Shown here piece after piece: positions 49,197-58,800 of a stretch of DNA of 64,000 nt. A program made the position numbers and the translations under genes. Origin of the DNA: Pseudomonas sp. Bc-h (GTDB lineage Bacteria > Pseudomonadota > Gammaproteobacteria > Pseudomonadales > Pseudomonadaceae); NCBI RefSeq assembly GCF_002080045.1, contig NZ_MUIN01000011.1:260275-324274 (forward strand), in the 5' to 3' direction. Every line of letters starts with the position of its first letter. Within the stretch, counting starts at the first letter, position 1. Below the pieces are notes generated by a model, which did not search any database, was not told the origin of the DNA, and was given only the letters and a program-made list of their open reading frames with translations.

Positions 49197-51056
49197 ATGC
49201 TCTATCGTCGTTTCGAAAAGCTGATCGATATCTTCCGCGATGCCCCTACCGCCGCGCCTCCCAATCAGGTCATGGCGTTTTATGTGTATTACCTGCGCCA
49301 GGTCTGGCCCAGTTTCCTCGCCCTGCTGGTGGTCGGCCTGGTCGGCGCACTGATCGAGGTCTCGCTGTTCAGCTACCTGAGTCGCATCATCGACCTTGCG
49401 CAAGGCACGCCGAATCCGAACTTCTTCAGCGACCATGCACTGGAACTGACATGGATGGTTGTCGTCGCGCTGGTCCTGCGACCGATTTTCGTCGCGCTGC
49501 ACGACCTGCTGGTGCATCAGACCATCAGCCCGGGCATGACCAGCATGATCAACTGGCAGAATCACAGCTATGTATTGAAACAGAGCGTGAACTTCTTCCA
49601 GAACGACTTCGCCGGCCGTATCGCCCAGCGCATCGTGCAGACCGGTAACGCGCTGCGCGACTCTGCCGTGCAGACGGTGGATGCGATGTGGCACGTGCTG
49701 ATCTATTCGATCGGCGCGCTGCTGCTCTTTGCAGAAGCTGACTGGCGTCTGATGATTCCGTTGCTGAGCTGGATTCTCGGCTTCATCGTGGCGCTCTGGT
49801 ATTTCGTGCCGCGGGTCAAGGCGCGTTCTGTGGTGTCCTCCGAGGCACGCTCGAAACTCATGGGCCGGATCGTCGACGGCTACACCAACATCACCACGCT
49901 CAAGCTGTTCGCTCACACCAACTCCGAGCAACAGTACGCCCGTGAGGCGATCAGCGAACAGACTCAGAAGACCCAACTGGCCGGTCGCGTGATCACCGAG
50001 ATGGATACCGTGATCACTACGCTCAACGGGATTCTGATCGTCTGGACCACCGGGCTTGCCTTGTGGCTCTGGAGTCAGTCGATCATCTCGGTCGGTGCGA
50101 TCGCGCTGGCGACCGGTCTGGTGATTCGTATCGTCAACATGTCCGGCTGGATCATGTGGGTGGTCAACGGCATCTTCGAGAACATCGGCATGGTGCAGGA
50201 CGGTCTGCAGAGTATTTCTCAGCCTGTGGGCGTCACTGATCGTGAACCCGCGCCAAAGCTGGCGGTGAGCCGTGGCGAAGTGAAGTTCGAAAACCTGCAG
50301 TTCCAGTACGGCAAGGGCAAGGGCGTGATCGATGGCCTGAATCTGGACATCAAGCCGGGCGAGAAGATTGGCCTGATCGGGCCGTCGGGGGCAGGTAAAT
50401 CGACGTTGGTGAACCTGCTATTGCGTTTGTACGACGTACAAGGCGGACGGATTACCATCGACGATCAGGACATTTCCCACGTTGCTCAGGAAAGCCTGCG
50501 CTCGAACATCGGCATGATCACCCAGGACACGTCGCTGCTGCACCGCTCGATTCGCGACAACCTGCTTTATGGCAAGCCCAGCGCCACCGACGCCGAGCTG
50601 TGGGAAGCCATGCGCAAGGCCCGCGCTGACAGTTTCATTCCGCAGCTGTCGGACTCCGAAGGCCGCACCGGTCTTGATGCCCATGTCGGTGAGCGCGGCG
50701 TGAAGCTGTCCGGCGGTCAACGCCAACGCATTGCCATCACTCGTGTGCTGCTCAAGGACGCGCCGATCCTGATCATGGACGAAGCGACTTCGGCGCTGGA
50801 CTCGGAAGTGGAAGCAGCGATTCAGGAAAGCCTGGAAACCCTGATGCAAGGCAAGACGGTGATCGCCATCGCCCACCGCCTCTCGACCATTGCTCGGATG
50901 GACCGGCTGGTGGTGCTGGAGGACGGTCAGATCGCCGAAAGCGGCACCCACGCCGAACTGCTGGCGCATCAAGGGCTGTACGCGCGACTGTGGGCTCACC
51001 AGACCGGTGGGTTTGTCGGGGTGGAAGATTTCCCTCTGGCGCCGCAGTCGTTGTAG
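49197..51056 (+). CDS. ABC exporter, fused permease and ATPase
   Basis: This 619-aa half-transporter has six hydrophobic segments in residues ~30-330 and a C-terminal ATPase domain. The latter has Walker A GPSGAGKST (~397-405), a Q-loop region, the signature LSGGQRQR (~502), Walker B ILIMDEATSALD (~525) and the H-loop in VIAIAHRLST. It resembles MsbA-like or lipid/multidrug exporters and acts as a homodimer. A stop codon lies directly upstream of the ATG and no close RBS is visible: AAAGGAG is about 28 bases away. Translation may be weak or another start may be used. Substrate unknown. Confidence 0.9.
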   Translation: MLYRRFEKLIDIFRDAPTAAPPNQVMAFYVYYLRQVWPSFLALLVVGLVGALIEVSLFSYLSRIIDLAQGTPNPNFFSDHALELTWMVVVALVLRPIFVALHDLLVHQTISPGMTSMINWQNHSYVLKQSVNFFQNDFAGRIAQRIVQTGNALRDSAVQTVDAMWHVLIYSIGALLLFAEADWRLMIPLLSWILGFIVALWYFVPRVKARSVVSSEARSKLMGRIVDGYTNITTLKLFAHTNSEQQYAREAISEQTQKTQLAGRVITEMDTVITTLNGILIVWTTGLALWLWSQSIISVGAIALATGLVIRIVNMSGWIMWVVNGIFENIGMVQDGLQSISQPVGVTDREPAPKLAVSRGEVKFENLQFQYGKGKGVIDGLNLDIKPGEKIGLIGPSGAGKSTLVNLLLRLYDVQGGRITIDDQDISHVAQESLRSNIGMITQDTSLLHRSIRDNLLYGKPSATDAELWEAMRKARADSFIPQLSDSEGRTGLDAHVGERGVKLSGGQRQRIAITRVLLKDAPILIMDEATSALDSEVEAAIQESLETLMQGKTVIAIAHRLSTIARMDRLVVLEDGQIAESGTHAELLAHQGLYARLWAHQTGGFVGVEDFPLAPQSL

Positions 51057-51118
51057 TGGCTGACTTGCTGGCGGTGATGAAACCGGAATGGCCACCGCCG
51101 GCAAGCCGGACTGCCACA
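51051..51118. repeat. REP inverted pair
   Basis: The left arm TTGTAGTGGCTGACTTGCTG and the right arm CACCGCCGGCAAGCCGGACT, then GCCACAG, form an imperfect inverted repeat. Its left end overlaps the last codons of the ABC exporter gene. Confidence 0.8.
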
Positions 51119-51162
51119 GAGGTCTGCCGTCAGCCCCAAAAAGTCGGAATCATATGAAACCC

Positions 51163-51252
51163 GTGGGAGGGAGCTTGCTCGCGAATGGTGGTTAACAGCC
51201 ACCGACGATGCGCCGAGTGTACGGGAGTCTTCGCGAGCAAGCTCCCTCCCAC
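51163..51252. repeat. long inverted repeat, GGGAGGGAGCTTGCTCGCGA family
   Basis: The arms GTGGGAGGGAGCTTGCTCGC and GCGAGCAAGCTCCCTCCCAC are perfect complements around a ~50-base centre. The copy lies between the ABC exporter and the FemAB-like gene, which are convergent. Confidence 0.88.
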
Positions 51253-51293
51253 AATGGACCTGAGCCAACCCGTTTTACCGCAGCGTGACTCGA

Positions 51294-52421
51294 TCACTCC
51301 GCTTGCCGATACGGCAACGCCCCTCTGGCCTCTTCAGCGTACGCCAGAATCCCCGCCCGCTCCTGGGTCAGAAAGTCCGCCACGGCCTCACGCAATCCGG
51401 GGTGGGCCAGATAATGCCAGGAGTGCGTGATCACCGGCTCGAATCCGCGAATCAGCTTGTGCTCGCCCTGGGCGCCAGCATCGAAACGCTTGAAGCCCTG
51501 CGCGATGGCGTAATCCATGCCCTGATAGAAACAGGTCTCGAAATGCAGTCGGTCGAACTCGGCCAGACACCCCCAGTACCGCCCGTAAAAACTGTCGCCA
51601 CCCATCAGACTGAACGCCATCGCCACAGGCCGTGAGCCTTGGCGCGCGAGCACCACGCGAATCGCTTCGGGCATGCGTTCGGCGAGCAGACTGAAGAACT
51701 CCCGCTTCAGGTACGGCGCCTGGCCGCGGATCTCGTAGGTATTGGAGTAACAGGCGTAAACGAAGTCCCAGTACGCCTCGCTCAGTTCGTGACCTTCCAG
51801 CCATTCGAAGTCGATCCCCTGCCCCGCCACCTGCTCGCGTTCCTTGCGCATCTGCTTGCGCTTGCGTGAGCTCAAGGCGTCGAGAAAATCCTGAAAGTCG
51901 CGATAGCCCCGGTTCTGCCAGTGGTACTGACAGCCGATGCGCTGCAGCCAGCCGGGCTGTTCGGCGAGCAAGGTATCGGCCACGGGATCGGTGAAGTTGA
52001 CGTGAACGCTGGACAGCGCTTCAGCTTCGGCATAGCCGGGCAGGCAGGCCAGCAGCTCGCGGCCGTCTTCAGGCGTCTTCGCCAGCAGGCGTGGCCCGCT
52101 CACCGGACTGAACGGCACGGCAATCAGCAGCTTCGGATAGTAGGCGATCCCGGCACGTCGACAAGCATCGGCCCAGCCATGATCGAACACGTATTCGCCG
52201 TAGGAATGCGTCTTGCGATAGGCAGGCAATGCGGCGATCAGCTTGTCATCCTCGTAGTGCAGCAGATGCTCGGCACGCCAGCCTGAGCGCGGCCCCAGGC
52301 TGCCGCTGTCTTCCAGCGAACTGAGGAAGGCGTGGCGCAGAAACGGCGAGTCCCCGGGGATCAGCGCGTCCCATTCTTCGGGCGCAAGGTCCGACAGATT
52401 ATCCAAACGGTGTAACGACAT
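51294..52421 (-). CDS. FemAB/GNAT-type acyltransferase (DUF482)
   Basis: This 375-aa protein belongs to the group annotated as peptidoglycan biosynthesis or FemAB-like, with a GNAT-like double fold. Landmarks are EEWDALIPGDSPFLRHAFLSSLEDSGSLG at the N-terminus, RKRKQMRKEREQVAGQGIDFEWLEG in the middle, and GDSFYGRYWGCLAEFDRLHFETCFYQGMDYAIAQGFKRFDAGAQGEHKLIRGF near the end, the strongest family signature. The reaction is unknown; tRNA-dependent or CoA-dependent transfer is possible. It stands alone next to repeats on both sides. Confidence 0.85.
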   Translation of the reverse strand: MSLHRLDNLSDLAPEEWDALIPGDSPFLRHAFLSSLEDSGSLGPRSGWRAEHLLHYEDDKLIAALPAYRKTHSYGEYVFDHGWADACRRAGIAYYPKLLIAVPFSPVSGPRLLAKTPEDGRELLACLPGYAEAEALSSVHVNFTDPVADTLLAEQPGWLQRIGCQYHWQNRGYRDFQDFLDALSSRKRKQMRKEREQVAGQGIDFEWLEGHELSEAYWDFVYACYSNTYEIRGQAPYLKREFFSLLAERMPEAIRVVLARQGSRPVAMAFSLMGGDSFYGRYWGCLAEFDRLHFETCFYQGMDYAIAQGFKRFDAGAQGEHKLIRGFEPVITHSWHYLAHPGLREAVADFLTQERAGILAYAEEARGALPYRQAE

Positions 52422-52536
52422 CGCCCCCCTCCAAACTGCCTCGACAACGTTTGCGCAGTATCACCTATTGAAAACAATTGCACATGAAATTTGCAGCGTC
52501 AGCGCTCTAGCTCGCGGGCTCCAGGAAAATCCAACA

Positions 52537-52590
52537 TGTCATCGACATGCCATCACTTAGCCATCCCACTGTCATAAACGGTCGTAATAC
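52537..52590 (+). promoter_or_regulatory. double Pho box and -10 element of porin gene
   Basis: Four half-sites TGTCAT, TGCCAT, AGCCAT and TGTCAT begin at 52537, 52548, 52559 and 52570, each exactly 11 bases apart. This is the spacing of PhoB half-sites in a Pho box; the last site reads CTGTCATAAA, matching the consensus. A -10-like TAATAC starts at 52585, ten bases after the final half-site, where PhoB replaces the -35 contact. It lies about 115 bp before the porin start. This is inference from pattern only; no PhoB binding data exist here. Confidence 0.6.
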
Positions 52591-52703
52591 TGGCGCCTGT
52601 TTTTAGAGCCCCCGGTTCTAAGACCCTGACTTCTTTTCCGCCCTCTATCGGTCGGTTGTTCCCTGGATGGCTTTGTCATCCCTTCTCATCTACGGAGATT
52701 GAT

Positions 52704-54023
52704 ATGCGTCTTGCTTCCACTAAAACTGCGGCGGCCCTGTGTGGCGGTTTGCTGCTGGCCATGAGCGTTCCGGCCAGCGCCGCAGTCGACGCGAAACTGC
52801 TCGACATGCTCAAGGCCAACGGCTCGATTTCCCCAGCCCAGTACGCCGAACTGCAATCGGAGCTCGCCAAGGATCAGCAGGCTCAGCAACAAGCCCAGAA
52901 AGCGACAGCCGATCAGATTGCCGCCGCCAGCGCCGCCAAGTCTTCCGAGCTGTCGGCCTTCGAACAGAAAGTGGCATGGGCTGCGAAGACCCAGTTCAAG
53001 GGCGACGTACGCGTTCGTCAAGAGACCGTCAAAATCGACGACCAGAACAACAGCCAGGACAAGAACCGTCAACGCATTCGCGTTCGTCTGGGCGCCTACA
53101 CCGATATCAACCCGCAGGTCAGCACCGGTATCCGTATCGCCACCGGTGGCGACAACAAGGCCAACTCCACCAACGTTGACCAGAACGACTACTTCACCAA
53201 GAAAGACCTGTGGCTGGATCAGGGTTACATCGACTACCACCCGACTGCCATTCAGAACCTGCACGTTATCGGCGGCAAGATGGCTCAACCATGGGTCAGC
53301 GAAGGCGACGTGATCTGGGATAGCGACATCAACCCGGAAGGTCTGGCGGCCACCTACAGCCTGCCGATCAACAAGGGTTTCGAGCTGTTCGGTAGCGCCG
53401 GTACCTACACCCTCAAGGACAACATCAGCGGCGACGGTACTCAGTTCAAGAACGACCTGCGCCTGAACGCGGCTCAGTTGGGTACGCGTGTGGCGATCAC
53501 CGACAACGTGAAGATGACCCTCGGTGGTTCGGTTTACCAGTACGAAAACTCAAACGACTGTAACCCGGCCGCTGCCAGCACCAGCACCACGTTCTGTGGC
53601 CTGGGCATCAACGGCAACAACACCAACGATTTCCGCCTGTATGAAGGCTTCGGTCAACTGGACCTGACCGGTCTGGTGGTTCCTGTGGGCCTGTACGGTC
53701 AGTATGTGGTCAACAGCGCGACCGACAGCAATCAGGACACTGCCTGGCTGGCGGGTGTGAAGACCAAGGTGTTCGGTTTCGGTCTGGACTACAACTATCG
53801 CGATACTCAGCGTAATGCAGTGGTCGGCGCGTTCACCGACTCCGACTTCGCCAACGGCACCACCGGTTCGCGCGGTCACAAGCTGAGCGTCTCGTACGAT
53901 GTCGACAAGAACTTCACCCTCGGCGCGACGTACTTCCTGACCAAGGCAGACTTCGCTTATGCCGGCGCCCCGCGTGATGAAGACGCCAACACGCTGCAGC
54001 TGGACGTGATTGCCAAGTTCTAA
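52704..54023 (+). CDS. putative porin, probably phosphate-regulated
   Basis: This 439-aa outer membrane protein has a signal peptide (LLLAMSVPASAA) and a short helical start (VDAKLLDMLKANGSISPAQYAELQSELAKDQQAQQQ) that may form a trimer-stabilising coiled coil. Barrel strands follow, such as VRVRQETVKIDDQNNSQDKNRQRIRVRLGAYTDI, and the protein ends in LQLDVIAKF with terminal Phe. It resembles the general putative porins (Porin_5-like) rather than OprP/OprO. A Pho box promoter upstream suggests induction under phosphate limitation. A long hairpin terminator follows. Substrate unknown. Confidence 0.85.
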   Translation: MRLASTKTAAALCGGLLLAMSVPASAAVDAKLLDMLKANGSISPAQYAELQSELAKDQQAQQQAQKATADQIAAASAAKSSELSAFEQKVAWAAKTQFKGDVRVRQETVKIDDQNNSQDKNRQRIRVRLGAYTDINPQVSTGIRIATGGDNKANSTNVDQNDYFTKKDLWLDQGYIDYHPTAIQNLHVIGGKMAQPWVSEGDVIWDSDINPEGLAATYSLPINKGFELFGSAGTYTLKDNISGDGTQFKNDLRLNAAQLGTRVAITDNVKMTLGGSVYQYENSNDCNPAAASTSTTFCGLGINGNNTNDFRLYEGFGQLDLTGLVVPVGLYGQYVVNSATDSNQDTAWLAGVKTKVFGFGLDYNYRDTQRNAVVGAFTDSDFANGTTGSRGHKLSVSYDVDKNFTLGATYFLTKADFAYAGAPRDEDANTLQLDVIAKF

Positions 54024-54118
54024 GGGACACAGCCGCACGCTTCGAGGGGCAAGCGGCTAGCTTCAAGATCAATGTTTCAGGCGGCATGCTCCCGTCGGCT
54101 GAAACCGCTCCATCCTTC

Positions 54119-54190
54119 CAGCCCGCTGCTGCCCTGTCGGATCCCCATCATCCGTTTCGACAGGTCAGCACCGGGCTGTTTTTGTTTGTC
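54119..54190 (+). terminator. long-stem Rho-independent terminator of the porin gene
   Basis: CAGCCCGCTGCTG and CCTGTCG at the left pair with CGACAGG and TCAGCACCGGGCTG at the right, a stem of about 21 bp with two mismatches around an 18-base loop. It is followed directly by TTTTTGTTTGT. It lies about 95 bases after the porin stop. Confidence 0.85.
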
Positions 54191-54229
54191 CTGAACCAGC
54201 GCGGATGTTATGCCGAACACCGGACAACC

Positions 54230-54316
54230 GTGGGAGGGAGCTTGCTCGCGAAAGGCTAGTGTCAGGCAGCGACTAACTGACTGATCCGACGCATTCGCGA
54301 GCAAGCTCCCTCCCAC
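54230..54316. repeat. long inverted repeat, GGGAGGGAGCTTGCTCGCGA family
   Basis: The arms GTGGGAGGGAGCTTGCTCGC and GCGAGCAAGCTCCCTCCCAC are perfect complements around ~47 variable bases. It lies just before the end of the KASIII-like gene, in the region between convergent genes. Confidence 0.88.
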
Positions 54317-54358
54317 ATTGACCGTGGTCGTCTCACATTCAGCGCTAAGCCCGTAGGG

Positions 54359-55480
54359 TCATTTCCTGCGCAGAAGCACGCTGCCAATCGAATACCCGGC
54401 GCCGAACGAACTCAACACGCCGAGCGCCCCGCTTGGCAAATCGTCCTGGTACTTATGGAAGGCAATGACTGAACCCGCCGAACTGGTGTTGGCGTAGCTG
54501 TCGAGAATGACCGGAGCTTCCTCGACGCTGGCATCACGGCCCAGCAGCTTCTTGACGATCAGATGGTTCATGCTCAAGTTGGCCTGGTGCAGCCAGAAGC
54601 GCTTCACGTCGCTGACGTTCAGGCTGTTCTCTTGCAGGTGCGTGCCCACCAGCTCGGCCACCATCGGGCAGACATCACGGAACACCTTGCGGCCTTCCTG
54701 CACGAACAGTTTGTCCGGCGTGCCCTCGCCTTCTTCGGCGGTTCGGTTGAGGAAACCGAAGTTATTGCGGATGTTGTTGGAAAAGGTGGTCAGCAGCTTG
54801 GTGCTGACGACATCGAACTGGTGCTCGGAGGTCGCCAGATCGGCACGCTCGACCACTACCGCGGTGGCCGCGTCACCGAAGATGAAGTGGCTGTCGCGGT
54901 CACGGAAGTTCAGGTGCGCGGTGCAGATTTCCGGGCTGATCACCAATAGCGCGCGGGCCTGGCCCAGCTTGATGCTGTTGTAGGCGGTCTGGATGCCGAA
55001 GGTGGCCGAGGAACAGGCGACGTTCATGTCGAAACCGAAGCCCTGAATGCCCAGTGCCGACTGGATCTCGATGGAGATCGCAGGGTACGCCCGTTGCAGA
55101 TTGGAGCAGGCGACGAGCACGCCGTCGATGTCAGCGGCGGTCTTGCCAGCGCGCTGCAAGGCCTGTTCGGCTGCGGCGACACCCATCTGGCAGAGGATCG
55201 ACCACTCGTCGTTGGAGCGCTCGGGCAGACGCGGCTTCATGCGTTGTGGGTCGAGGATGCCGTCCTTGTCCATGACGAAGCGGCTCTTGATGCCGCTGGC
55301 TTTCTCGATGAAGGCCGCGCTGGATTCAGTCAGCGCCTGAACGTCGCCGGCCTCGATGGCAGCGGCGTTCTCAGCGTTGAATTGCGCGACGTAGGTGTTG
55401 AAAGAATGCACCAGTTCATCGTTGGAAATGCTGTTGGCCGGGGTATAGAGCCCTGTGCCACTGATCACGACGTCGTACAC
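54359..55480 (-). CDS. beta-ketoacyl-ACP synthase III-like enzyme
   Basis: This 373-aa condensing enzyme has the complete KASIII triad: Cys156 in NVACSSATFG, His298 in LHQANLSMN and Asn331 in NTSSAGS. An insertion of about 50 residues near the N-terminus (SFNTYVAQFNAENAAAIEAGD) distinguishes it from housekeeping FabH. It resembles PA3286 of P. aeruginosa, which feeds medium-chain acyl-CoA from beta-oxidation into fatty acid synthesis, and the surrounding gene order (hrpA, fadD1, fadD2 nearby) fits that region. It would condense an acyl-CoA with malonyl-ACP. Confidence 0.9.
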   Translation of the reverse strand: MYDVVISGTGLYTPANSISNDELVHSFNTYVAQFNAENAAAIEAGDVQALTESSAAFIEKASGIKSRFVMDKDGILDPQRMKPRLPERSNDEWSILCQMGVAAAEQALQRAGKTAADIDGVLVACSNLQRAYPAISIEIQSALGIQGFGFDMNVACSSATFGIQTAYNSIKLGQARALLVISPEICTAHLNFRDRDSHFIFGDAATAVVVERADLATSEHQFDVVSTKLLTTFSNNIRNNFGFLNRTAEEGEGTPDKLFVQEGRKVFRDVCPMVAELVGTHLQENSLNVSDVKRFWLHQANLSMNHLIVKKLLGRDASVEEAPVILDSYANTSSAGSVIAFHKYQDDLPSGALGVLSSFGAGYSIGSVLLRRK

Positions 55481-55863
55481 GGTCGTTCCTCTCTTATTGA
55501 CGGCAGCAGGTAAAAGACCTGCGTAAGCACGGTGCTGACTGTTTTCTGGAACGACAGTACCAATGCAACGATAAAGTTTCCCGTATCCGGGAAGGGCCCC
55601 TGAACAAGCGTTGAGGTTTTAGCCGCGAAGTTTGCCATAACGGCCGGGATTTGGCGCTATCGGGCTGCTGGAATGCCTGATGGGCTGACAACATTTCTAT
55701 CAAGTCGAACGCCAATCCTGTGGGAGGGAGCTTGCTCGCGAAAGCATCAGTTCACACATAAAGGGGTGTCTGTCACACCGCGTTCGCGAGCAAGCTCCCT
55801 CCCACAAGGTTTAGCGTCGATACGACGACCAGCGGTGAACTCATGAACCGAGAGGCTGGCAAT
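55481..55863. other. 383-bp intergenic stretch with a long inverted repeat
   Basis: The stretch between the KASIII-like gene and hrpA on the same strand holds the promoter of the KASIII-like gene and the long inverted repeat at 55720. No coding frame with an RBS was found. The sequence around 55560 (CGATAAAGTTTCCC) is AT-richer and may contain the promoter. Confidence 0.5.
55720..55805. repeat. long inverted repeat, GGGAGGGAGCTTGCTCGCGA family
   Basis: The arms GTGGGAGGGAGCTTGCTCGC and GCGAGCAAGCTCCCTCCCAC are perfect complements around ~46 variable bases. It lies downstream of hrpA on the minus strand and may end its transcript. Confidence 0.88.
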
Positions 55864-58800
55864 TCAGCCCTCCACCTGACTCCACTGCTTGCTCAGGCGC
55901 TTGTCGGAAATCGGCACTTTGGTCCCCAACTGTTGGCCGAACAGCGACACGCGGTACTCTTCGAGCCACCAGCGATACGTCACCAGTTCGCCGTCGCGCT
56001 TGCCTTCCTGAGCGTGTTTGTCGGCGCGGGTCTGATATTGCGCCCAAAGGTTGCTCAGCTCGATGCTCCAGACCCGGTCCTTCTGCACCTGACTGCCGAG
56101 CTTTTCCAGACGCAGTTCGATGGCTTTCAGATAACGCGGTAACTCCTTGAGCCACTGCGCAGGCGTTTCCCGCACAAAGCCCGGATACACCAGTTTGCCC
56201 AACTGCGCCTTGATGTCGTTCAGCGCCACTGCCTGAGCCAGATCGATCTTGCCTTTGAAGCGCTTCTGCAAGCCGTGCCACAGCTTGAGAATTTCCAGGG
56301 TCAGTTTCGCCAGGCGCTCGGCATGCTCGGTCAGGCTGCCGCGCTTGCGTTCGGCCAACGACATCAGTCCTGCGCCATCCCGCGGCAACGTCGCTTCGCC
56401 TTCGAGAATGCAGGTGTCCAGGCTCGCCAGCAGAATGTCTTCGATCAGCGCATCGACCCGGCCCATGTCGCGGTACAACAACGCCAGCTCGGTCTGCCCC
56501 GGCAATTTGCCGCGCAGGAACTTCGCAGGCTCGGCCAGTTGTTGCAGCAGCAGACGCTGCAAGGCGCGGCGATGCTGATACTCGGCCTCGGTCTGGGTCG
56601 AGAAGCGTCCTTCCTTGACCGTACCGCCCTCTTCCACCAACGCCGGATATACCGTCATCGACAGACCGGCGATCTTCTGTTGAGTCTTTTCCGCCACCGC
56701 AGCAAAGCCCTTGGCTTCCACGGGCTGCTGGCTCTTCGCCGATTGCGGCACGGCCAGCGCTGCCTGCCCGGCTTCGGCGAAACGCGCGGTCAGTTCATCC
56801 AGATCGCGACCTTCGCCCAGGAACTTGCCGTTGGCGTCGACCACTTCCAGATTCATCTTCAGATGGTTTTCCACCTGCTGCGCGGCGTCCGCCCAGGCTT
56901 CGTCAGAGACCCGCGCCCCGGTCATGCGTAGTAGCTCGCGCCCCAATGCCTGCGGCAGCGAACCTTCGGCAAATACCATGCGCTGCAAGGCAGCCTTGAC
57001 GAAGTCCGGCACCGGCACGAAGTTCTTGCGCAGGGCCTTGGGCAGGTTGCGCACCAGCGCCACGCATTTGGTTTCCAGCAGCCCCGGGACCAGCCACTCC
57101 AGACGCTCAGCCGGCAGCGACAGCAGCAACGGCGCAGGCACGCGCAGGGTCACGCCGTCGCGCGGGTGATTGGGCTCGAAGTGATAGGTCAGCGGCAGGG
57201 TCAGATCGCCCAGGCGCAACGTGTCCGGGTACTGATTGGCCGTCACCTCGCTGGCTTCACGAGCGAGCACGTCTTCCTCACGCATGATCAGCAGTTGCGG
57301 ATTCTTCTGGCTCTCCATCCGGTACCACGCGTCGAACGTCGCGGTCTGGTGAATCTCGGCCGGCAAGCGTTCGTCGTAGAAACGGAACAGGGTTTCTTCG
57401 TCAGCGAGGATATCGCGACGACGGGCCTTGGCTTCCAGTTCGTCGAGCTGTTCAAGCAACCTGGTGTTGGCGCTCAGGCACTTGGCCCGGGACTGGATTT
57501 CGCCGCGCACCAGGCCTTCTCGGATGAAGAATTCGCGAGAGACAACAGGATCGATCGGCCCGAAATGCACAGGACGACGACCGACCACGATCAGGCCAAA
57601 CAGAGTGATCTGCTCGAACGCCACGACCTGGCCACGCTTCTTCTCCCAGTGCGGTTCGAAATGGTTCTTCTTGACCAGATGCCCGGCGAGCGGCTCGATC
57701 CAGTCGGGCTCGATCTTGGCGACCATGCGCGCGTAGAGCTTGGTGGTCTCGACCAGTTCGGCGGCCATGATCCATTGCGGGCGTTTGCGGCCCAGGCCCG
57801 AAGACGGATGCACCCAGAAACGCCGCTGGCGCGCACCGAGGTAATCGCCTTCTTCGGTTTTCTGGCCGATCTGGCTCAGCAGACCGGATAGCACCGCCTT
57901 GTGGAATTTCGGGAAGTCGGCAGGCTCTTTATTGACCGTCAATTGCAGGTCACGGCAGATCAGGCTCAGCTGGCGATGGGAGTCGCGCCATTCGCGCAGC
58001 CGCAGGTAGTTGAGGAAGTTGCGGCGACACCAATTGCGCAGCGGGCTCGCCGTCAGGGCCTGGCGTTGCTCCTCGAAACCACGCCATAAATTGACCAGCC
58101 CGGCGAAGTCCGAGTCCTGATCCTTCCACTGGGCGTGGGCCTGGTCGGCGGCCTGCTGACGTTCCGGCGGACGCTCGCGCGGGTCCTGAATCGACATGGC
58201 GCTGGCGACGATCAGCACCTCCTGCAAGCTTCCCTGCTTCGCGGCTTCCAGCAGCATGCGGCCCATGCGCGGGTCCACGGGCAGGCGCGCCAGTTGGCGA
58301 CCCAACGGGGTCAGCTGGTTCTCGCGGTTGACCGCCGACAGCTCCTGCAACAGGTTGAAACCGTCGCTGATCGCCTTGCCATCCGGCGGCTCGATGAACG
58401 GGAAATCGGTGATCTGCCCCAGACGCAAATGCAGCATCTGCAGGATCACCGCCGCAAGGTTGGTGCGCAGGATCTCCGGGTCGGTGAATTCAGGGCGCGA
58501 GAGAAAGTCCTCTTCGCTGTACAGCCGCACGCACAGGCCCGGCTCGACGCGACCGCAACGACCTTTTCGCTGATTGGCGCTGGCCTGGGAAACCGCTTCG
58601 ATGGGCAGGCGCTGAACCTTGGCGCGATAGCTGTAGCGGCTGATGCGCGCGGTGCCGGTGTCGATCACGTAGCGAATGCCCGGAACGGTCAGCGAGGTCT
58701 CGGCGACGTTGGTCGCCAGCACCACGCGACGGCCGGGATGCGACTGGAAAATCCGCTGCTGTTCGGCAGGCGACAGGCGCGCGTACAGCGGCAGGATTTC

